Positions 46,104 to 58,656 of a stretch of DNA of 64,000 nucleotides are shown piece by piece (positions within the stretch are counted from its first letter, which is position 1; each line of letters starts with the position of its first letter). Below the pieces are notes generated by a model. It saw only the letters and a list, made by a program, of their open reading frames with translations, searched no databases and was not told where the DNA came from. Origin of the DNA: Drosophila miranda. Its lineage: Eukaryota > Arthropoda > Insecta > Diptera > Drosophilidae. The stretch lies in contig NC_046673.1 in the NCBI RefSeq assembly GCF_003369915.1, positions 4,200,001 through 4,264,000 on the forward strand, in the 5' to 3' direction. The position numbers and the translations under genes are program-made.

Positions 46104-47731
46104 TTAGCGTTTTGTAAATGCCAATTGGATGCCCTCACGGGTCTTGAGCACCATCTGGGCCTGCAGCGTCAGCTCAGGTTGTCCCGGACGTAACTCCAAC
46201 TGGAAGGCTCTCGCTATTCGAGCCGTGAGCAGTTTCATCAGAAGAAGCGCGTAACGACGCCCGATGCAGACGTGGGGACCGCCCGAGAATGGGATGTAGC
46301 TGAAGGGCACCTCCGTCTGCAGCTCCGTCTCCTGCATCCAGCGCTCCGGCTTGAAGACGTATGGATCGGGAAAGTAGCTAGCATCGTGGGCCAGGCCGTA
46401 CATGTTGATCCAGAGAGTAACCCCAGCGCAGTACGTACGCCCCCGATGACGGTGGAGCGTGTGGTCTGGCGTCCGGTAGTGGGCACGATCGTGTACAGAC
46501 GCAGCACCTCCTTGAGCAGGGCATCCAGATATGGAAGCTCATTGAGAGTATCCAGATCGGTTGACAAACCTGGCGGCAGCTGCCGCAACTCCTCCTGCAA
46601 TCTGTCCTGTGCCTCTGGATTCATGGCCAGCGCATACAGGACAAAGGACATGGCCGCCGTGGTTGTGTCCACCCCCTGCAATTGGGACAGGATTATCAGA
46701 TGGAAGCCCGTGAAGATGGAGCTGCCTTAACCTACCGCAAATACAAAAGTGTTGATCTCGTCGCGTATCTCTTTTCGACTCAAGGGCTCACCGTCGACCT
46801 TGGCCAAAAGGAGCGTGTCCAGCAGGTTGAGCGTCTTGCGGGGCTCATTCCCTTGTTGCTGGAGCTGTGCGGAGCGCCGACCAATCAACGAATCCATCAG
46901 CGTGTGGATAACCTGAAGCTGCTCGCTCAGCTCTCGCCACAGCCGGGTTTGCTTAAAGACCCAGTCGGAAGCCAGCAGGGGATTAATCATGCGCTTGAAC
47001 AGCAGTTGGCTGCTGCGGTGGAAGGCTTTGATGATGGGAGAGTGCGCCACAGACTGCGTCTCCAGCTGCTCGCCCATGGAGGTGTCTAAGGAAGTATGAC
47101 TCGGGATGCTTTCACAACGGGGCAGAAAATACTTACCCACGATAGCGTCCAGCAGACAGGCAAAAAGTGGATCTGTGACCTCGAGGAAGGAGCCGCGGGT
47201 CTCCTCGAGCCGCTGGATCAAACGATCCGCATGCTTGGCCACACTGGGGGCAAAGCTTCGAAGAAGGATCGGCCGAAAGGCGGGCGTGAGGAGCCGACGC
47301 TGTTGCGTCCAGTGGGAGCCATGGCTTATTAGAAGACCGTTACCGATGAGCGGCTCCAGCTGGAGGAAGGTCTTGGCCTTGCGCAGGGTGGGATCGTGTA
47401 GCGCCTCGCGCGTCTCCTCTGCTGTGTGCAGGAACACCCACAGCTGCGGCCCCAGCCACAAACGGTAGGTTGCGCCAAAGCGGTCGCGTAGCTCTGTAAA
47501 TACCAGAAAGATGACTGCAGACCCACAGCTGACGATGAGACCTTTTTCCGTGTCTAAGCTCGGTTGCTATTTGTACTCACACTCGGGCCGCAACTTGCCC
47601 ACCATTTGGGCGTTGCCCAGCAGCGGAAAAGCCCAAGGTCCGGGCAGGCTGCTGCCCAGGCGCAGCAACGCCCACTTCTGAAGGAGCAGTAGCAGTCCCA
47701 GGCCCGCCAACAGCAGCACCCAACAAGGCAT
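46104..47731 (-). pseudogene. Cyp4ae1: Cytochrome P450 Cyp4ae1 with a one-base frameshift
   Basis: CYP4-family monooxygenase of the ER membrane. Exons 47731-47581, 47514-47137, 47085-46736 and 46675-46104. The N-terminal anchor [16 protein letters not shown] is followed by [11 protein letters not shown]. The second exon begins at the CTGCAG acceptor ([14 protein letters not shown]); the nearer TTTACAG acceptor would create a stop. The I-helix [10 protein letters not shown] is formed across intron 3, ExxR is EVLR, and the haem loop is [14 protein letters not shown]. The last exon is 572 nt, one base short. In the 5-C run at 46440-46444 (plus strand) a G of the coding strand is missing, so the frame after STVIGG shifts and reads to a wrong stop; the correct frame resumes as [15 protein letters not shown]. 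Every other position looks intact, so this may be a sequencing or assembly error in a homopolymer, or a very young null allele. Confidence 0.9.
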
Positions 47732-48400
47732 ATTGGTTAGTTGATACAATCAACTTGTAAGACGAAGCGATGTGTAATCTCAGACCGCCTCGAGCTGACT
47801 GCCGACTATACCGGAATAGAATCGAGGGGAACCTCGATCAACAATCAATTACCGATAATCGTCTGCCAGCATTCAATTGGCAATCTAGGTAACATAGGCC
47901 CCATATGTATGTAATTTATACTACGTATGTCTCGGCGCTGCTTTACCTCCCAACAGAAAAATAGCAGAAAGAGATAATATTACCAGACATGTACATATGT
48001 ACATACATATATGCATGTATGTGTGTAGTATTGCATTTAGCTTTATTCGGATTAATAAGTTCATATGTATGTGTCTATCTTATATTGGTTTTTGTCTGGC
48101 TTTTTCAATAAAAACATTCCAATATCTAATCGGGCTAGCGACTACGGCAAAAAATGCACTTCTGCACCCAGTTGCTTAGTTAATCTTTCTGCTAATCAGC
48201 TCTCAAATTCTCAATTAGCCTTTAACACCTAGTTCTCAGACTACTCTACCTTTGTTTTGTTCGATTTTCTGAATATGTATTTTAACCCTATGCACCATCA
48301 CCAATAGTAACAACCAGATCGAAACCAAATGCAGCCGTTTGACCAAACTTTCAAATAACCCATTTTGCAGTAAAATTCCGTTAATCGAAATACGCCCGCT
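47732..48400. other. Cyp4ae1 upstream region
   Basis: AT-rich with a TACATATGTACATAC palindromic tract at about 47990-48010. This is the last clearly single-copy DNA before the transposon nest. No gene seen. Confidence 0.45.
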
Positions 48401-48639
48401 TTTTTTTACGAAAAAAAGCCACAAGTTGGTATTTTTAACAGTTTTTAACGTTAAAATGGATCATGGAAAGGAAGGTAACGTGATTTGGAGGCTTGGTCAA
48501 ACTGCCCTTTTCCGTTTATTCATCGATTTTTACAAACGATACCTTAAACAACGCCAAATTAATTTACCTATCAAAGAACAAAAATAAAGTCCAAGATATA
48601 ACTTTTGTCAAAATTTTGGCTGTGTGTTAAAAATGTTAA

Positions 48640-49221
48640 AAGCCTGCTTTGTATTTTGAGAGAAAAATTCCTGGCTTACCACGAGAATTATGTACTTTAA
48701 AATGTGCTCCCCGTCATATAATGAAACAAATTGTAGAGCCAGGCGAATATGTTCATTACGGTGATAAAGACTCTAACTGATTTCCTTACGAATATTATGC
48801 ATTTATCTTCCAATAAAGGTTTAAATATTAATGTAGACGGTCTTCGGCAGTATAAAAGTTCTCAAATGCAAACATGGCCCATTCTGATGAACTTCAATGC
48901 CAAAAAGCCAGTTTTAGTAGCTAGGTAGGTAATTTGTAGGTAATTCAAAGCCATGTGATCCCAATGTTTATTTATAAGAATTTGTTTGCGAGTTGGACAA
49001 ATTAATTAGAGATGGAACGGTATTTCAAAATAGGTGTTTCGTCTAATTTTCAAAAATCGTCTTCAACCTGAACACCACAACATACAAGGCAAACCTATTC
49101 TTAAATATTGCCAATTGATACATTAAATCAGCTTCCCTTGGGCTACATGCACTTAGTTTGTCTTGGCGTGATGAAATCGGTCCTAGTGGCTTTCGTAAGA
49201 GATTCTTTGAATCGGGACTCC
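48640..49221 (+). mobile_element. Fragment of an unclassified insect transposase
   Basis: Broken frames read LPRELCTLKCAPRHIMKQIV (about 48675), INVDGLRQYKSSQMQTWPIL (about 48827) and LPLGYMHLVCLGVMKSVLVA (about 49128), in that order. The INVDGLxxxKSSxxxxWPIL and PLxYMHLVCLGVMK motifs recur together in a large class of arthropod transposase-domain proteins. In-frame stops and missing parts show it is dead. Superfamily not named with confidence. Confidence 0.55.
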
Positions 49222-49332
49222 ATAGGACGAAAATATGGGGCATCCACAAATCTCAGAGACTAACCAGAGACTAGAGTAACCAACTTTGGTATCCGCACTC
49301 CTGTTAAATCTCACTATAAAACGTATATCACA
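49222..49332 (+). mobile_element. DINE-1/Helentron internal fragment
   Basis: A piece of about 110 bp that matches 62622-62726 inside DINE copy 4, including the duplicated phrase AACCAGAGACTAGAG and ATATGGGGCATCC. It separates the transposase fragment on its left from the P-family remnant on its right. Confidence 0.7.
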
Positions 49333-50575
49333 TAAATGTTCGATCGCTTGCTAAACAAAAGGTAAAATTGGCAACGCAGTTGTTTTCAAATACAACCGCC
49401 AGCTCTATCAGACGCTGGTTTTCGTTGGGGTATGATGTCGAGAATGCATGCGAAACTGCGGATCTCTTTAAAATTCTTAATGATTGGTTCGACGTTTTTA
49501 ATTAAAAACTGTCCACTTCAAGTTCCATTGAATCAACTCAGGCTTATGGAAAACAACTTGAACTCCATCAAGAAATTTTGGAAAAAATGTCTGAGATGAT
49601 GCGCGCTGAAATATGTGGCAAATCCCATAAGCTCCCCTTCCAAAAAGGTATTCTTTTAAATAACGCATCGCTTAATGGTCTATATAGCTATATCCATGAA
49701 AAATATGAAATGGAATATATATTAACAAGTCGTCTTAACCAAGACATTGCGGAAAATTTTGTTGGTGGCATGCGGTCGAGGGGTGGACAGTTTGACCATC
49801 CGACTCCACTTCAATTTAAGTATATATTAAGAAAATATATAACAGGTATGGCAAAATTTAAACAATCAACAAATAATTCATTTTAATAATAATAATTGTC
49901 AAATGTTTAGCTTTATGTTTCAGAAAAGTTTTGATCGTAATTGTTGGTAGTTATGTTCTGTGTTCTGTGTTTTGTTTTTCTTTAATTATTATCATTTATT
50001 AATAATCCTTATATTTTATTCAGCCAAGAATACAGAAATTCTATCAAATAATGGAAATGTTGAAAATGACAATTCCGATAGTTGGTTAAACTTAGATTTT
50101 TATTCTCAAAGAATAGATAATGAGCCTGAAGATTTTGAATTCGAAATCGTTAACAACATACCAACACATAACAACATGGATGAGTTGACGGAGGATTCCA
50201 TCGAATACTTAGTAGGTTATGTTATTAAAAAGTTGGGACTTTCTAATGAGTTTTCAGAAAGTTCGACATTCACCTACGTGGATGAGGTTTCGTATGGCGG
50301 ACTAATAAAACCGTTTGAAGAATTTAAAAATAAAATCAAAGAACTAGAATTAATATTTATACATAATGTAAAAGAACATTTCAATTTAACCACAAATGGC
50401 AAGGCAAAATTATTAATGGCTGCACAAAATGTAAATATTAACATAGACGTAAAATCATTTTATTTTAAAATTACAATTTATTTTAGAATTAAGAACCTTA
50501 ACAAAAAAATATCCGGCAAAATCAGAAGCAACGTTTTCTTGCAAATGCAAAATTATTAAAAATAAAACTATAAAA
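49333..50575 (+). mobile_element. P-family (P element/1360/THAP9-like) transposase remnant
   Basis: About 49380-49560 reads, with stops, as NDWFDVFN-type sequence. 49578-49850 reads LPFQKGILLNNASLNGLYSY, then YILTSRLNQDIAENF, then GGQFDHPTPLQFKYILRKYI. A probable intron follows (ACAGGTATGG to TTATTCAG), then 50024-50559 reads EDSIEYLVGYVIKKL, VDEVSYGGLIKPFEEF and YFRIKNLNKKI. This order (RLNQD..E, DHPTPL.FKYR, then GY.AKK, GGL..P) is the C-terminal half of P-superfamily transposases. The N-terminal THAP and catalytic core are absent or unreadable, and stops interrupt it, so it cannot make a complete transposase. Confidence 0.8.
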
Positions 50576-51008
50576 AAAACTTCACCTCTTTGATTTATAA
50601 AAGGAAATTTTAAACCCCACGGTCCTGTTAAGGGTTAATCAACATCAACATATGCCGTCTCATTCACACTCATTGTACTATGTGCCTTTCACTCGCACTT
50701 ATTGCTAGCATACGTTAAGGGACTGACTTTTGCCGACGAGACCACCTTGTATAATTGCATCATGGCCTTCGTGTGCCTTCGGTCCGGCAAGCCTTCTTCG
50801 GCTGTGTTTTCACGTGTCGACAGATGACGTGTCGACAGATTAGTGGTCAAGAAGTCATTCGTGTTTTTCTTTTGTGTCCAGCATTAGAAACAAGTGCATT
50901 TACTGTTATTTTCGTCGAACTGTGCAGTGCAAAGTTACAAAATCGACAATCTCTTACGCATTTACTAGAAATTTCTACCAATAGGTAAGTACATTATTAA
51001 TAAAGAAA

Positions 51009-51497
51009 ATGTCTTCCAAAAGAAAAAGCCGAACATATATCGGAGAGGCTCGATATGTGCAAAGAGCTACTGGAGATTTTGAGGTTAAATTGAGTTATAG
51101 GCAACATATTTCAGAACCCGAACACCAATAAAATGCATTAATTTGCGAAAGTAATGCATTCCAGTTTACTAGAAATGCGTTTGATAAGTTTATAAGGAGC
51201 TCCAGGCGACAGATTATAAGCGATGATGTGGCGAACTTTTTCTCCTGGCGTGGGACAGACTCCAAAAAGTGTGTAAGAGGACTTCGAACCACTTTAGCTC
51301 TAAGAAGTAAGTTTTACTATTTTAGCTTGTGTAATTCCCCAATTTTTAATATATTTTATATTGTCTAAGGTGCATTTAAACAGAAGTTTGCGCTCGAGGA
51401 TCAGGACTTTGACCATACAACTCAAAAATATTTTCAGTATGCTCAGGAACGGAAGGCCAGATTGGAAAAAAGTGATGCGAAAAAACTTAAATTGTAG
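51009..51497 (+). pseudogene. Element X internal protein, longest copy (DUF4806-like)
   Basis: It starts MSSKRKSRTYIGEARYVQRA, meets an in-frame TAA after SEPEHQ, resumes NALICESNAFQFTRNAFDKF and DDVANFFSWRGTDSKK, and after a short probable intron (51307-51369) ends AFKQKFALEDQDFDHTTQKY ... KKLKL. The SWRG-x-KK..F block and the region before it resemble DUF4806, a domain frequent in fly repeat-borne genes; this is a tentative match. The two other copies (55150 and 59193) have lost about 250 bp and keep only the first dozen residues and the last exon. Confidence 0.45.
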
Positions 51498-51696
51498 TAC
51501 ATAATACATATATGTACATATATCCTTAATATTCATATTAAATTCATTTCATATTAAAAATTAAAAATATTTTTTATTTCGGAACAAAATGGAACTCTTG
51601 CAAAAACTATTTCTTGCGAGCCTTTTGCGATATCATGTATGAGCCTTTTGCGATTTCGTTTGCGAGCCTTTTGCGATATTATTCATGAGTCTTTTT

Positions 51697-52817
51697 ATAC
51701 CCGATACTCAAAATGAGTATTGGGGTATATTAGATTTGTGGTAAAAGTGGATGTGTGTAACGTCCAGAAGGAATCGTTTCCGACCCAATAAAGTATATAT
51801 ATTCTTGATCAGCATCAATAGCCGAGTCGATTGAGCCATGTCTGTCTGTCCGTCTGTCCGTCCGTCCGTCTGTCCGTCTGTCCGTCTGTCCGTCCGCTTC
51901 AGCGCCTAGTGCTCAAAGACTATAAGAGCTAGAGCAACGATGTTTTGGATCCAGACTTCTGTGATATGTCACTGCTACAAAAATATTTCAAAACTTCGCC
52001 CCGCCCACTTCCGCCCCCACAAAGGACGAAAATCTGTGGCATCCACAATTTTAAAGATTTGAGAAAACCAAAAACGTAGGATTGTAGAGAATGACCATAT
52101 CTTTAAGACTGCGGAATCTGAATTGGATCGTATTATTATTATAGCCAGCATCAAGAAAACAATTTCATTTTTTCTCGCCCTGTCTCTCTCTAACACACAC
52201 GTAGCATAGGCGGCTTTGCTTAGAGTAAAACATTAGCGCCTAGATCTCAGAGACTACAAAAGCTAGAGCAACCGAATTTGGTATCCACACTCCTAATATA
52301 TCGGACCGAGACGAGTTTGTTTCAAAATTTCGCCACACCCCCTTCCGCCCCCGCAAAGGACGAAAATCTGGGGATATTCAAAAATCTCAGAGACTATTTA
52401 AGCTAGAGTAACCAAATTTGGTATCCGCACTTCTGTTAGATCTCACTATAAAACGTATATCTCAGAATTTCGCCCCACCCCCTTCCGCCCACACAAAGGA
52501 CGAAAATCTGTTGCATCCACAATATTGCACATTCGAGAAAACTAAAAACGCAGAATCATAGATAATGACCATATCTATCAGATTGCTGAATCTGGATCAG
52601 GTCAGATCATTTTTATAGCCAATAGGAACAAATCAATTTGCAGTGGCTACGCAGCGCCCGACGTCACGCTCAGACTGATTTTCTGTCTCTCTCGCACGCA
52701 CTCTTTGTCGTGTCGTTTAATATTAGCGGCGTCTGCCGGAGGAGAGCCATACTGACTTAGTATCGGGTATAACCGTAGAGTTGCGGTGTCCGCAGCAACT
52801 CACAACGTTCCCCCTCG
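51697..52817 (+). mobile_element. DINE-1/Helentron-like element, copy 2 (inside element X copy A)
   Basis: 1121 bp from ATACCCGATACTCAAAATG to GTTCCCCCTCG. It contains (GTCY)n at about 51841-51897, the mini-me core before it, and a 3' hairpin with arms GAGTTGC/GCAACTC about 15 bp from the right end. It is inserted in a T-run of element X; the empty site is present in copy C near 59620. Its partner at 55735-56847 is nearly identical and differs by 8 bp (two repeat units) in the microsatellite. Confidence 0.85.
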
Positions 52818-53100
52818 TTTGATACTGCTAAGGGCTCAAAAAAAAAATATTTGTTTTGATATTATTTTATATCAAAAACGACTCCCAAACGATATCGCAA
52901 AAGGCTCGCAAATGATATCGCAAAAGGCTCGCAAACGATTCCTCTGCGAGTTATCATAAATGATACTTTCACTGCCACAAACTGAACGACACAAGTATCA
53001 TATTTGTATCATATGCGGGTCCGAATGCGAGCGTTTTGTCGGGTTAAGTCTCGCATTTGACTCGTATGCGATATCATTTGTGATCGTTTGGTTTGCTGGG

Positions 53101-54627
53101 TTATAGCACATTTGATTCACAGACCTTGATGTATGAAGTTTTTGGTCATGTCGTTGGAGAGGACAGCAATGTAATTCCAAACTTCGTGGCATGCCGAAAT
53201 TGTTTTACGATTTTCAAATTTACTGGTGCCACGTCCAATTTGGTCCGGCATAAGTGCTATAAGGCTGTTGGAATACGCCTATTCAACTTTCAAATAATAA
53301 CATTAAATACTACAAACTAATACTATCGATATATTAAGTATTATTATGTTAAGTTAGTCTGGTCACAGTTGAAGTGGACACTACTTCCTCTTTCCTTTCT
53401 GCTCTCGAATCGAATGTACATATGTGGTACCGGTGTTACAGTCAAAATATAATCAAAGAATATATAAATAATCAATGAACAAAAAAAACAAATAAAAAAA
53501 TGTTTTTTTAATTTAATATCATAACTAGTTAACCAATAAAGGATACCAAATCTGAAGAAAACGATAACGTTTATGAAGGTAGATGCCGAAACGAAATTAT
53601 TAGTGACAAAGGTCGTGACGAAGTGGGTCGTTCAAAATTGTCGACCATTTAGTATTATCAGCGATTAAGGTCTTGAAGACGTTATATCAGTTGCCCTTGA
53701 TATTTTAAGTCGTTTTGGACCAAACGTAAACATTAGCAGCCTGCTACCTCATCCAACAACGAGATCGCGTAACGACACAGACTTATACAAAAAGGAACTT
53801 CAAGCTGTAACAGAAGAAATAGCCTTAATGAAAGGCAATGACTACACTATCACGTCAGACGCATGGACAGATACCTTTTCGCAGACGTCCTATTTAGTCC
53901 TTCACACTATATATTTAAAGGAAGCATTAAAACCCGTCTGTTGGAAATGATCTGCATTAAAGGTGAATCTGCAACAAGTTCGTGTTTATATTAAATTGTT
54001 ATCGAAATGTGAAGCAAATGAGGACAACAATTTTTCTTTCTTACTTTTATTTATTTGCAGGCACATTAATTCGCACTAAGGTGGAACAATGTTTGAATTC
54101 TTTTGGGTTAGATTTAAACGACGCCATTATTGTTACAGACAGTGGATCAAACATGATATCTGAATTTAAGGAATCAGCTCAGATTCATTGTATAAATCAT
54201 TTGTTAAACAATGTTGTTGAAAAAGCATTCAGAGCAGTTCCAGAATTGGTTCAAATCGAAAAAAAATACGCAAAACTGGCTAAATATTTCAAGAGGTCCG
54301 GACAGAACGTAAAATTCAGGTTTAGTCGTGTGTCAGACGAGATGGAATAAAATTACGATACGATAGAGCACAAATTTTAAATAAAAAAACATAAATTAAT
54401 CGTTAAGATGGGTTGAATTATAGCGACATTACTGCAGTCACAAATTTACTCTCCAAAATCGAGGAAATTTTAAAATTCTTGTTGAAAAATGCAGAAGTAA
54501 ATCCATCGATCTGGCTACTCTTTTCTATCCATGTATGATGCCATAATTTGTTTTTCTGAGAATGGCAAAAACACAGACACCAAATCATATACATTCAGCT
54601 TCATGTTGACACGGAGAAGTCTCAACC
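53101..54627 (+). pseudogene. hAT transposase 5' half, duplicate 1
   Basis: The segment at 53103-53330 encodes a BED-type zinc finger (CRNC, FKFTGATSNLVRHKC). Then come broken frames with SDAWTDTFSQTSYLVLHTIY (about 53865), and after a probable intron (to TTTGCAG at 54060) TLIRTKVEQCLNSFGLDLND, VTDSGSNMISEFK and CINHLLNNVVEKAF. These motifs identify a hobo/Hermes-type hAT transposase. Stops interrupt the reading frame near 53665 and elsewhere. The sequence ends where element X copy B is inserted. Confidence 0.8.
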
Positions 54628-57130
54628 CAGCAAACCAACTAACGTGCCTCTTGCGAGAGTTCCGCAAAATGCTCGCAAACGAGATCGCAAGCGAGCTTGT
54701 GTACGAGCGATATGGTTTTGTGTCGCAAAACGCTCGCAAGCGAGCCAAAAATGAGCTCTACTTCTTGTGTCGCAAAACGCTCGCAAACGAGCTCGCGAGC
54801 GGGAGTTTTGCAATAGGAAAGTGCGCTTCGACTGTGCTGCCGGTCGAAAGCCAAAAAAAAAGCAAGCCTTCGTGTGCCTTCGGTCCGGCAATTCTCCTTC
54901 GGCTTTGTGTTCACGTCTCGACAGATGACGTGTCGACAGATTAGTGGTCGAAAAGTCATTCGTGTTTTTCTTTTTTTACATGTGTCGAGCATTAGAAACA
55001 AGTGCAAATAAAGCGTGCGTTCCTTGCGCCGTCATTTCAATTATTTTCGTCGAACTGTGCAGTGCTAAGTTAAAAATCTCTACCATCTCTTACGCATTTA
55101 AAAGAAATTTCTGCCAATCGGTAAGTACATTATTAATAAAATAAATAAAATGTCTTACAAAAGAAAAAGCCGAACATATATCGAACATGTAATTCCCCAA
55201 TTTTTAATATATTTTATATTTTCTACAGATGCATTTAAACAGAAGTTTGCGCTCGACGATCAGGATTTCGACCATACAACTCAAAAATATTTCCAGTATG
55301 CTCAGGAACGGAAGGTCAGATTGGAAAAAAGTGATGCAAAAAAACTTAAATTGTAGTACATAGTTCATACATATTACATATATACATTAAATTCATTTCA
55401 TATTACAATTTAAAAATATTTTTTATTACGGAACAAAATGGGAACGGGTCAAAAAAAAATTCTCGCAAAAACTATTTCTTGTGAGCCTTTTGCGACATCG
55501 TTTGCGAGCCTTTTGCGATATCATTTATGATAGCTCGCAAAGGAATCATTTGTGAGCCTTTTGCGATATCATTTATGAGTCTTTTTTGATACTGCTATGG
55601 GCTCGAAAAAAATATTTATTTTGATATTATTTTATATTAAAAACGACTCATAAATGATATCGCAAAAGGCTCACAAATGATTCCTTTGCGATTTCGTTTG
55701 CGAGCCTTTTGCGATATTATTCATGAGTCTTTTTATACCCGATACTCAAAATGAGTATTGGGGTATATTAGATTTGTGGTAAAAGTGGATGTGTGTAACG
55801 TCCAGAAGGAATCGTTTCCGACCCAATAAAGTATATATATTCTTGATCAGCATCAATAGCCGAGTCGATTGAGCCATGTCTGTCTGTCCGTCTGTCCGTC
55901 CGTCCGTCTGTCCGTCTGTCCGTCCGCTTCAGCGCCTAGTGCTCAAAGACTATAAGAGCTAGAGCAACGATGTTTTGGATCCAGACTTCTGTGATATGTC
56001 ACTACTAAAAAAATATTTCAAAACTTCGCCCCGCCCACTTCCGCCCCCACAAAGGACGAAAATCTGTGGCATCCAAAATTTTAAAGATATGAGAAAGCCA
56101 AAAACGTAGGATTGTAGAGAATGACCATATCTTTAAGACTGCGGAATCTGAATTGGATCGTATTATTATTATAGCCAGCATCAAGAAAACAATTTCATTT
56201 TTTCTCGTCCTGTCTCTCTCTAACACACACGTAGCATAGGCCTCTTTGCTTAGAGTAAAACATTAGCGCCTAGATCTCAGAGACTACAAAAGCTAGAGCA
56301 ACCAAATTTGGTATCCACACTCCTAATATATCGGACCGAGACGAGTTTGTTTCAAAATTTCGCCACACCACCTTCCGCCCCCGCAAAGGACGAAAATCTG
56401 GGGATATTCAAAAATCTCAGAGACTATTTAAGCTAGAGTAACCAAATTTGGTATCCGCACTTCTGTTAGATCTCACTATAAAACGTATATCTCAGAATTT
56501 CGCCCCACCCCCTTCCGCCCACACAAAGGACGAAAATCTGTTGCATCCACAATATTGCACATTCGAGAAAACTAAAAACGCAGAATCATAGATAATGACC
56601 ATATCTATCAGATTGCTGAATCTGGATCAGGTCAGATCATTTTTATAGCCAATAGGAACAAATCAATTTGCAGTGGCTACGCAGCGCCCGACGTCACGCT
56701 CAGACTGATTTTCTGTCTCTCTCGCACGCACTCTTTGTCGTGTCGTTTAATATTAGCGGCGTCTGCCGGAGGAGAGCCATACTGACTTAGTATCGGGTAT
56801 AACCGTAGAGTTGCGGTGTCCGCAGCAACTCACAACGTTCCCCCTCGTTTGATACTGCTAAGGGCTCAAAAAAAAAATATTTGTTTTGATATTATTTTAT
56901 ATCAAAAACGACTCCCAAACGATATCGCAAAAGGCTCGCAAATGATATCGCAAAAGGCTCGCAAACGATTCCTCTGCGAGTTATCATAAATGATACTTTC
57001 ACTGCCACAAACTGAACGACACAAGTATCATATTTGTATCATATGCGGGTCCGAATGCGAGCGTTTTGTCGGGTTAAGTCTCGCATTTGACTCGTATGCG
57101 ATATCATTTGTGATCGTTTGGTTTGCTGGG
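54626..57130 (+). mobile_element. Element X copy B (with DINE insertion)
   Basis: Bounded by CCCAGCAAACC at 54626 and GGTTTGCTGGG at 57130. The subterminal GCTCGCAAACGAG array lies at about 54650-54810 and the TCGCAAAAGGCTCGCAAA array at about 55480-55720 and 56910-56970. The internal frame is the deletion form starting MSYKRKSRTYIEH at 55150. The DINE occupies 55735-56847. Confidence 0.8.
55735..56847 (+). mobile_element. DINE-1/Helentron-like element, copy 3 (duplicate of copy 2)
   Basis: 1113 bp, the same insertion as copy 2 carried along by the tandem duplication. It is 8 bp shorter in (GTCY)n and has a handful of substitutions (for example TGCTACAAAAATA against TACTAAAAAAATA). Confidence 0.85.
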
Positions 57131-58656
57131 TTATAGCACATTTGATTCACAGACCTTGATGTATGAAGTTTTTGGTCATGTCGTTGGAGAGGACAGCAAT
57201 GTAATTCCAAACTTCGTGGCATGCCGAAATTGTTTTACGATTTTCAAATTTACTGGTGCCACGTCCAATTTGGTCCGGCATAAGTGCTATAAGGCTGTTG
57301 GAATACGCCTATTCAACTTTCAAATAATAACATTAAATACTACAAACTAATACTATCGATATATTAAGTATTATTATGTTAAGTTAGTCTGGTCACAGTT
57401 GAAGTGGACACTACTTCCTCTTTCCTTTCTGCTCTCGAATCGAATGTACATATGTGGTACCGGTGTTACAGTCAAAATATAATCAAAGAATATATAAATA
57501 ATCAATGAACAAAAAAAACAAATAAAAAAATGTTTTTTTAATTTAATATCATAACTAGTTAACCAATAAAGGATACCAAATCTGAAGAAAACGATAACGT
57601 TTATGAAGGTAGATGCCGAAACGAAATTATTAGTGACAAAGGTCGTGACGAAGTGGGTCGTTCAAAATTGTCGACCATTTAGTATTATCAGCGATTAAGG
57701 TCTTGAAGACGTTATATCAGTTGCCCTTGATATTTTAAGTCGTTTTGGACCAAACGTAAACATTAGCAGCCTGCTACCTCATCCAACAACGAGATCGCGT
57801 AACGACACAGACTTATACAAAAAGGAACTTCAAGCTGTAACAGAAGAAATAGCCTTAATGAAAGGCAATGACTACACTATCACGTCAGACGCATGGACAG
57901 ATACCTTTTCGCAGACGTCCTATTTAGTCCTTCACACTATATATTTAAAGGAAGCATTAAAACCCGTCTGTTGGAAATGATCTGCATTAAAGGTGAATCT
58001 GCAACAAGTTCGTGTTTATATTAAATTGTTATCGAAATGTGAAGCAAATGAGGACAACAATTTTTCTTTCTTACTTTTATTTATTTGCAGGCACATTAAT
58101 TCGCACTAAGGTGGAACAATGTTTGAATTCTTTTGGGTTAGATTTAAACGACGCCATTATTGTTACAGACAGTGGATCAAACATGATATCTGAATTTAAG
58201 GAATCAGCTCAGATTCATTGTATAAATCATTTGTTAAACAATGTTGTTGAAAAAGCATTCAGAGCAGTTCCAGAATTGGTTCAAATCGAAAAAAAAATAC
58301 GCAAAACTGGCTAAATATTTCAAGAGGTCCGGACAGAACGTAAAATTCAGGTTTAGTCGTGTGTCAGACGAGATGGAATAAAATTACGATACGATAGAGC
58401 ACAAATTTTAAATAAAAAAACATAAATTAATCGTTAAGATGGGTTGAATTATAGCGACATTACTGCAGTCACAAATTTACTCTCCAAAATCGAGGAAATT
58501 TTAAAATTCTTGTTGAAAAATGCAGAAGTAAATCCATCGATCTGGCTACTCTTTTCTATCCATGTATGATGCCATAATTTGTTTTTCTGAGAATGGCAAA
58601 AACACAGACACCAAATCATATACATTCAGCTTCATGTTGACACGGAGAAGTCTCAA
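57131..58656 (+). pseudogene. hAT transposase 5' half, duplicate 2
   Basis: Near-identical duplicate of the 53101-54627 hAT half, with the same BED finger and the same stops. One extra A in the poly-A run at about 58290 shifts the frame after VQIEKK. It adjoins element X copy C, and the matching 3' half of hAT follows that copy, so this is the duplicate still in its original context. Confidence 0.8.

Larger units (their letters stand above)
50764..53100 (+). mobile_element. Element X copy A (5' truncated, contains a DINE insertion)
   Basis: Element X is my name for a repeat whose ends read CCCAGCAAACC...GGTTTGCTGGG and whose subterminal parts are arrays of GCTCGCAAA/TCGCAAAAGG words. Copy A lacks its left end; homology to the other copies starts at CTTCGTGTGCCTTCGGTCCG. 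It keeps the longest version of the internal reading frame (51009-51497) and is interrupted by a DINE at 51697-52817. The right terminus is at 53098-53100, directly followed by hAT sequence. Confidence 0.75.

Noticed and set aside
47495-47502. TTTACAG acceptor for Cyp4ae1 exon 2
   Set aside because: Joining here makes a TAG codon; the upstream CTGCAG acceptor gives the conserved [14 protein letters not shown] text.
49043-49249. 68-codon minus-strand frame
   Set aside because: The opposite strand here reads a known transposase motif (PLGYMHLVCLGVMK), so this is its shadow.
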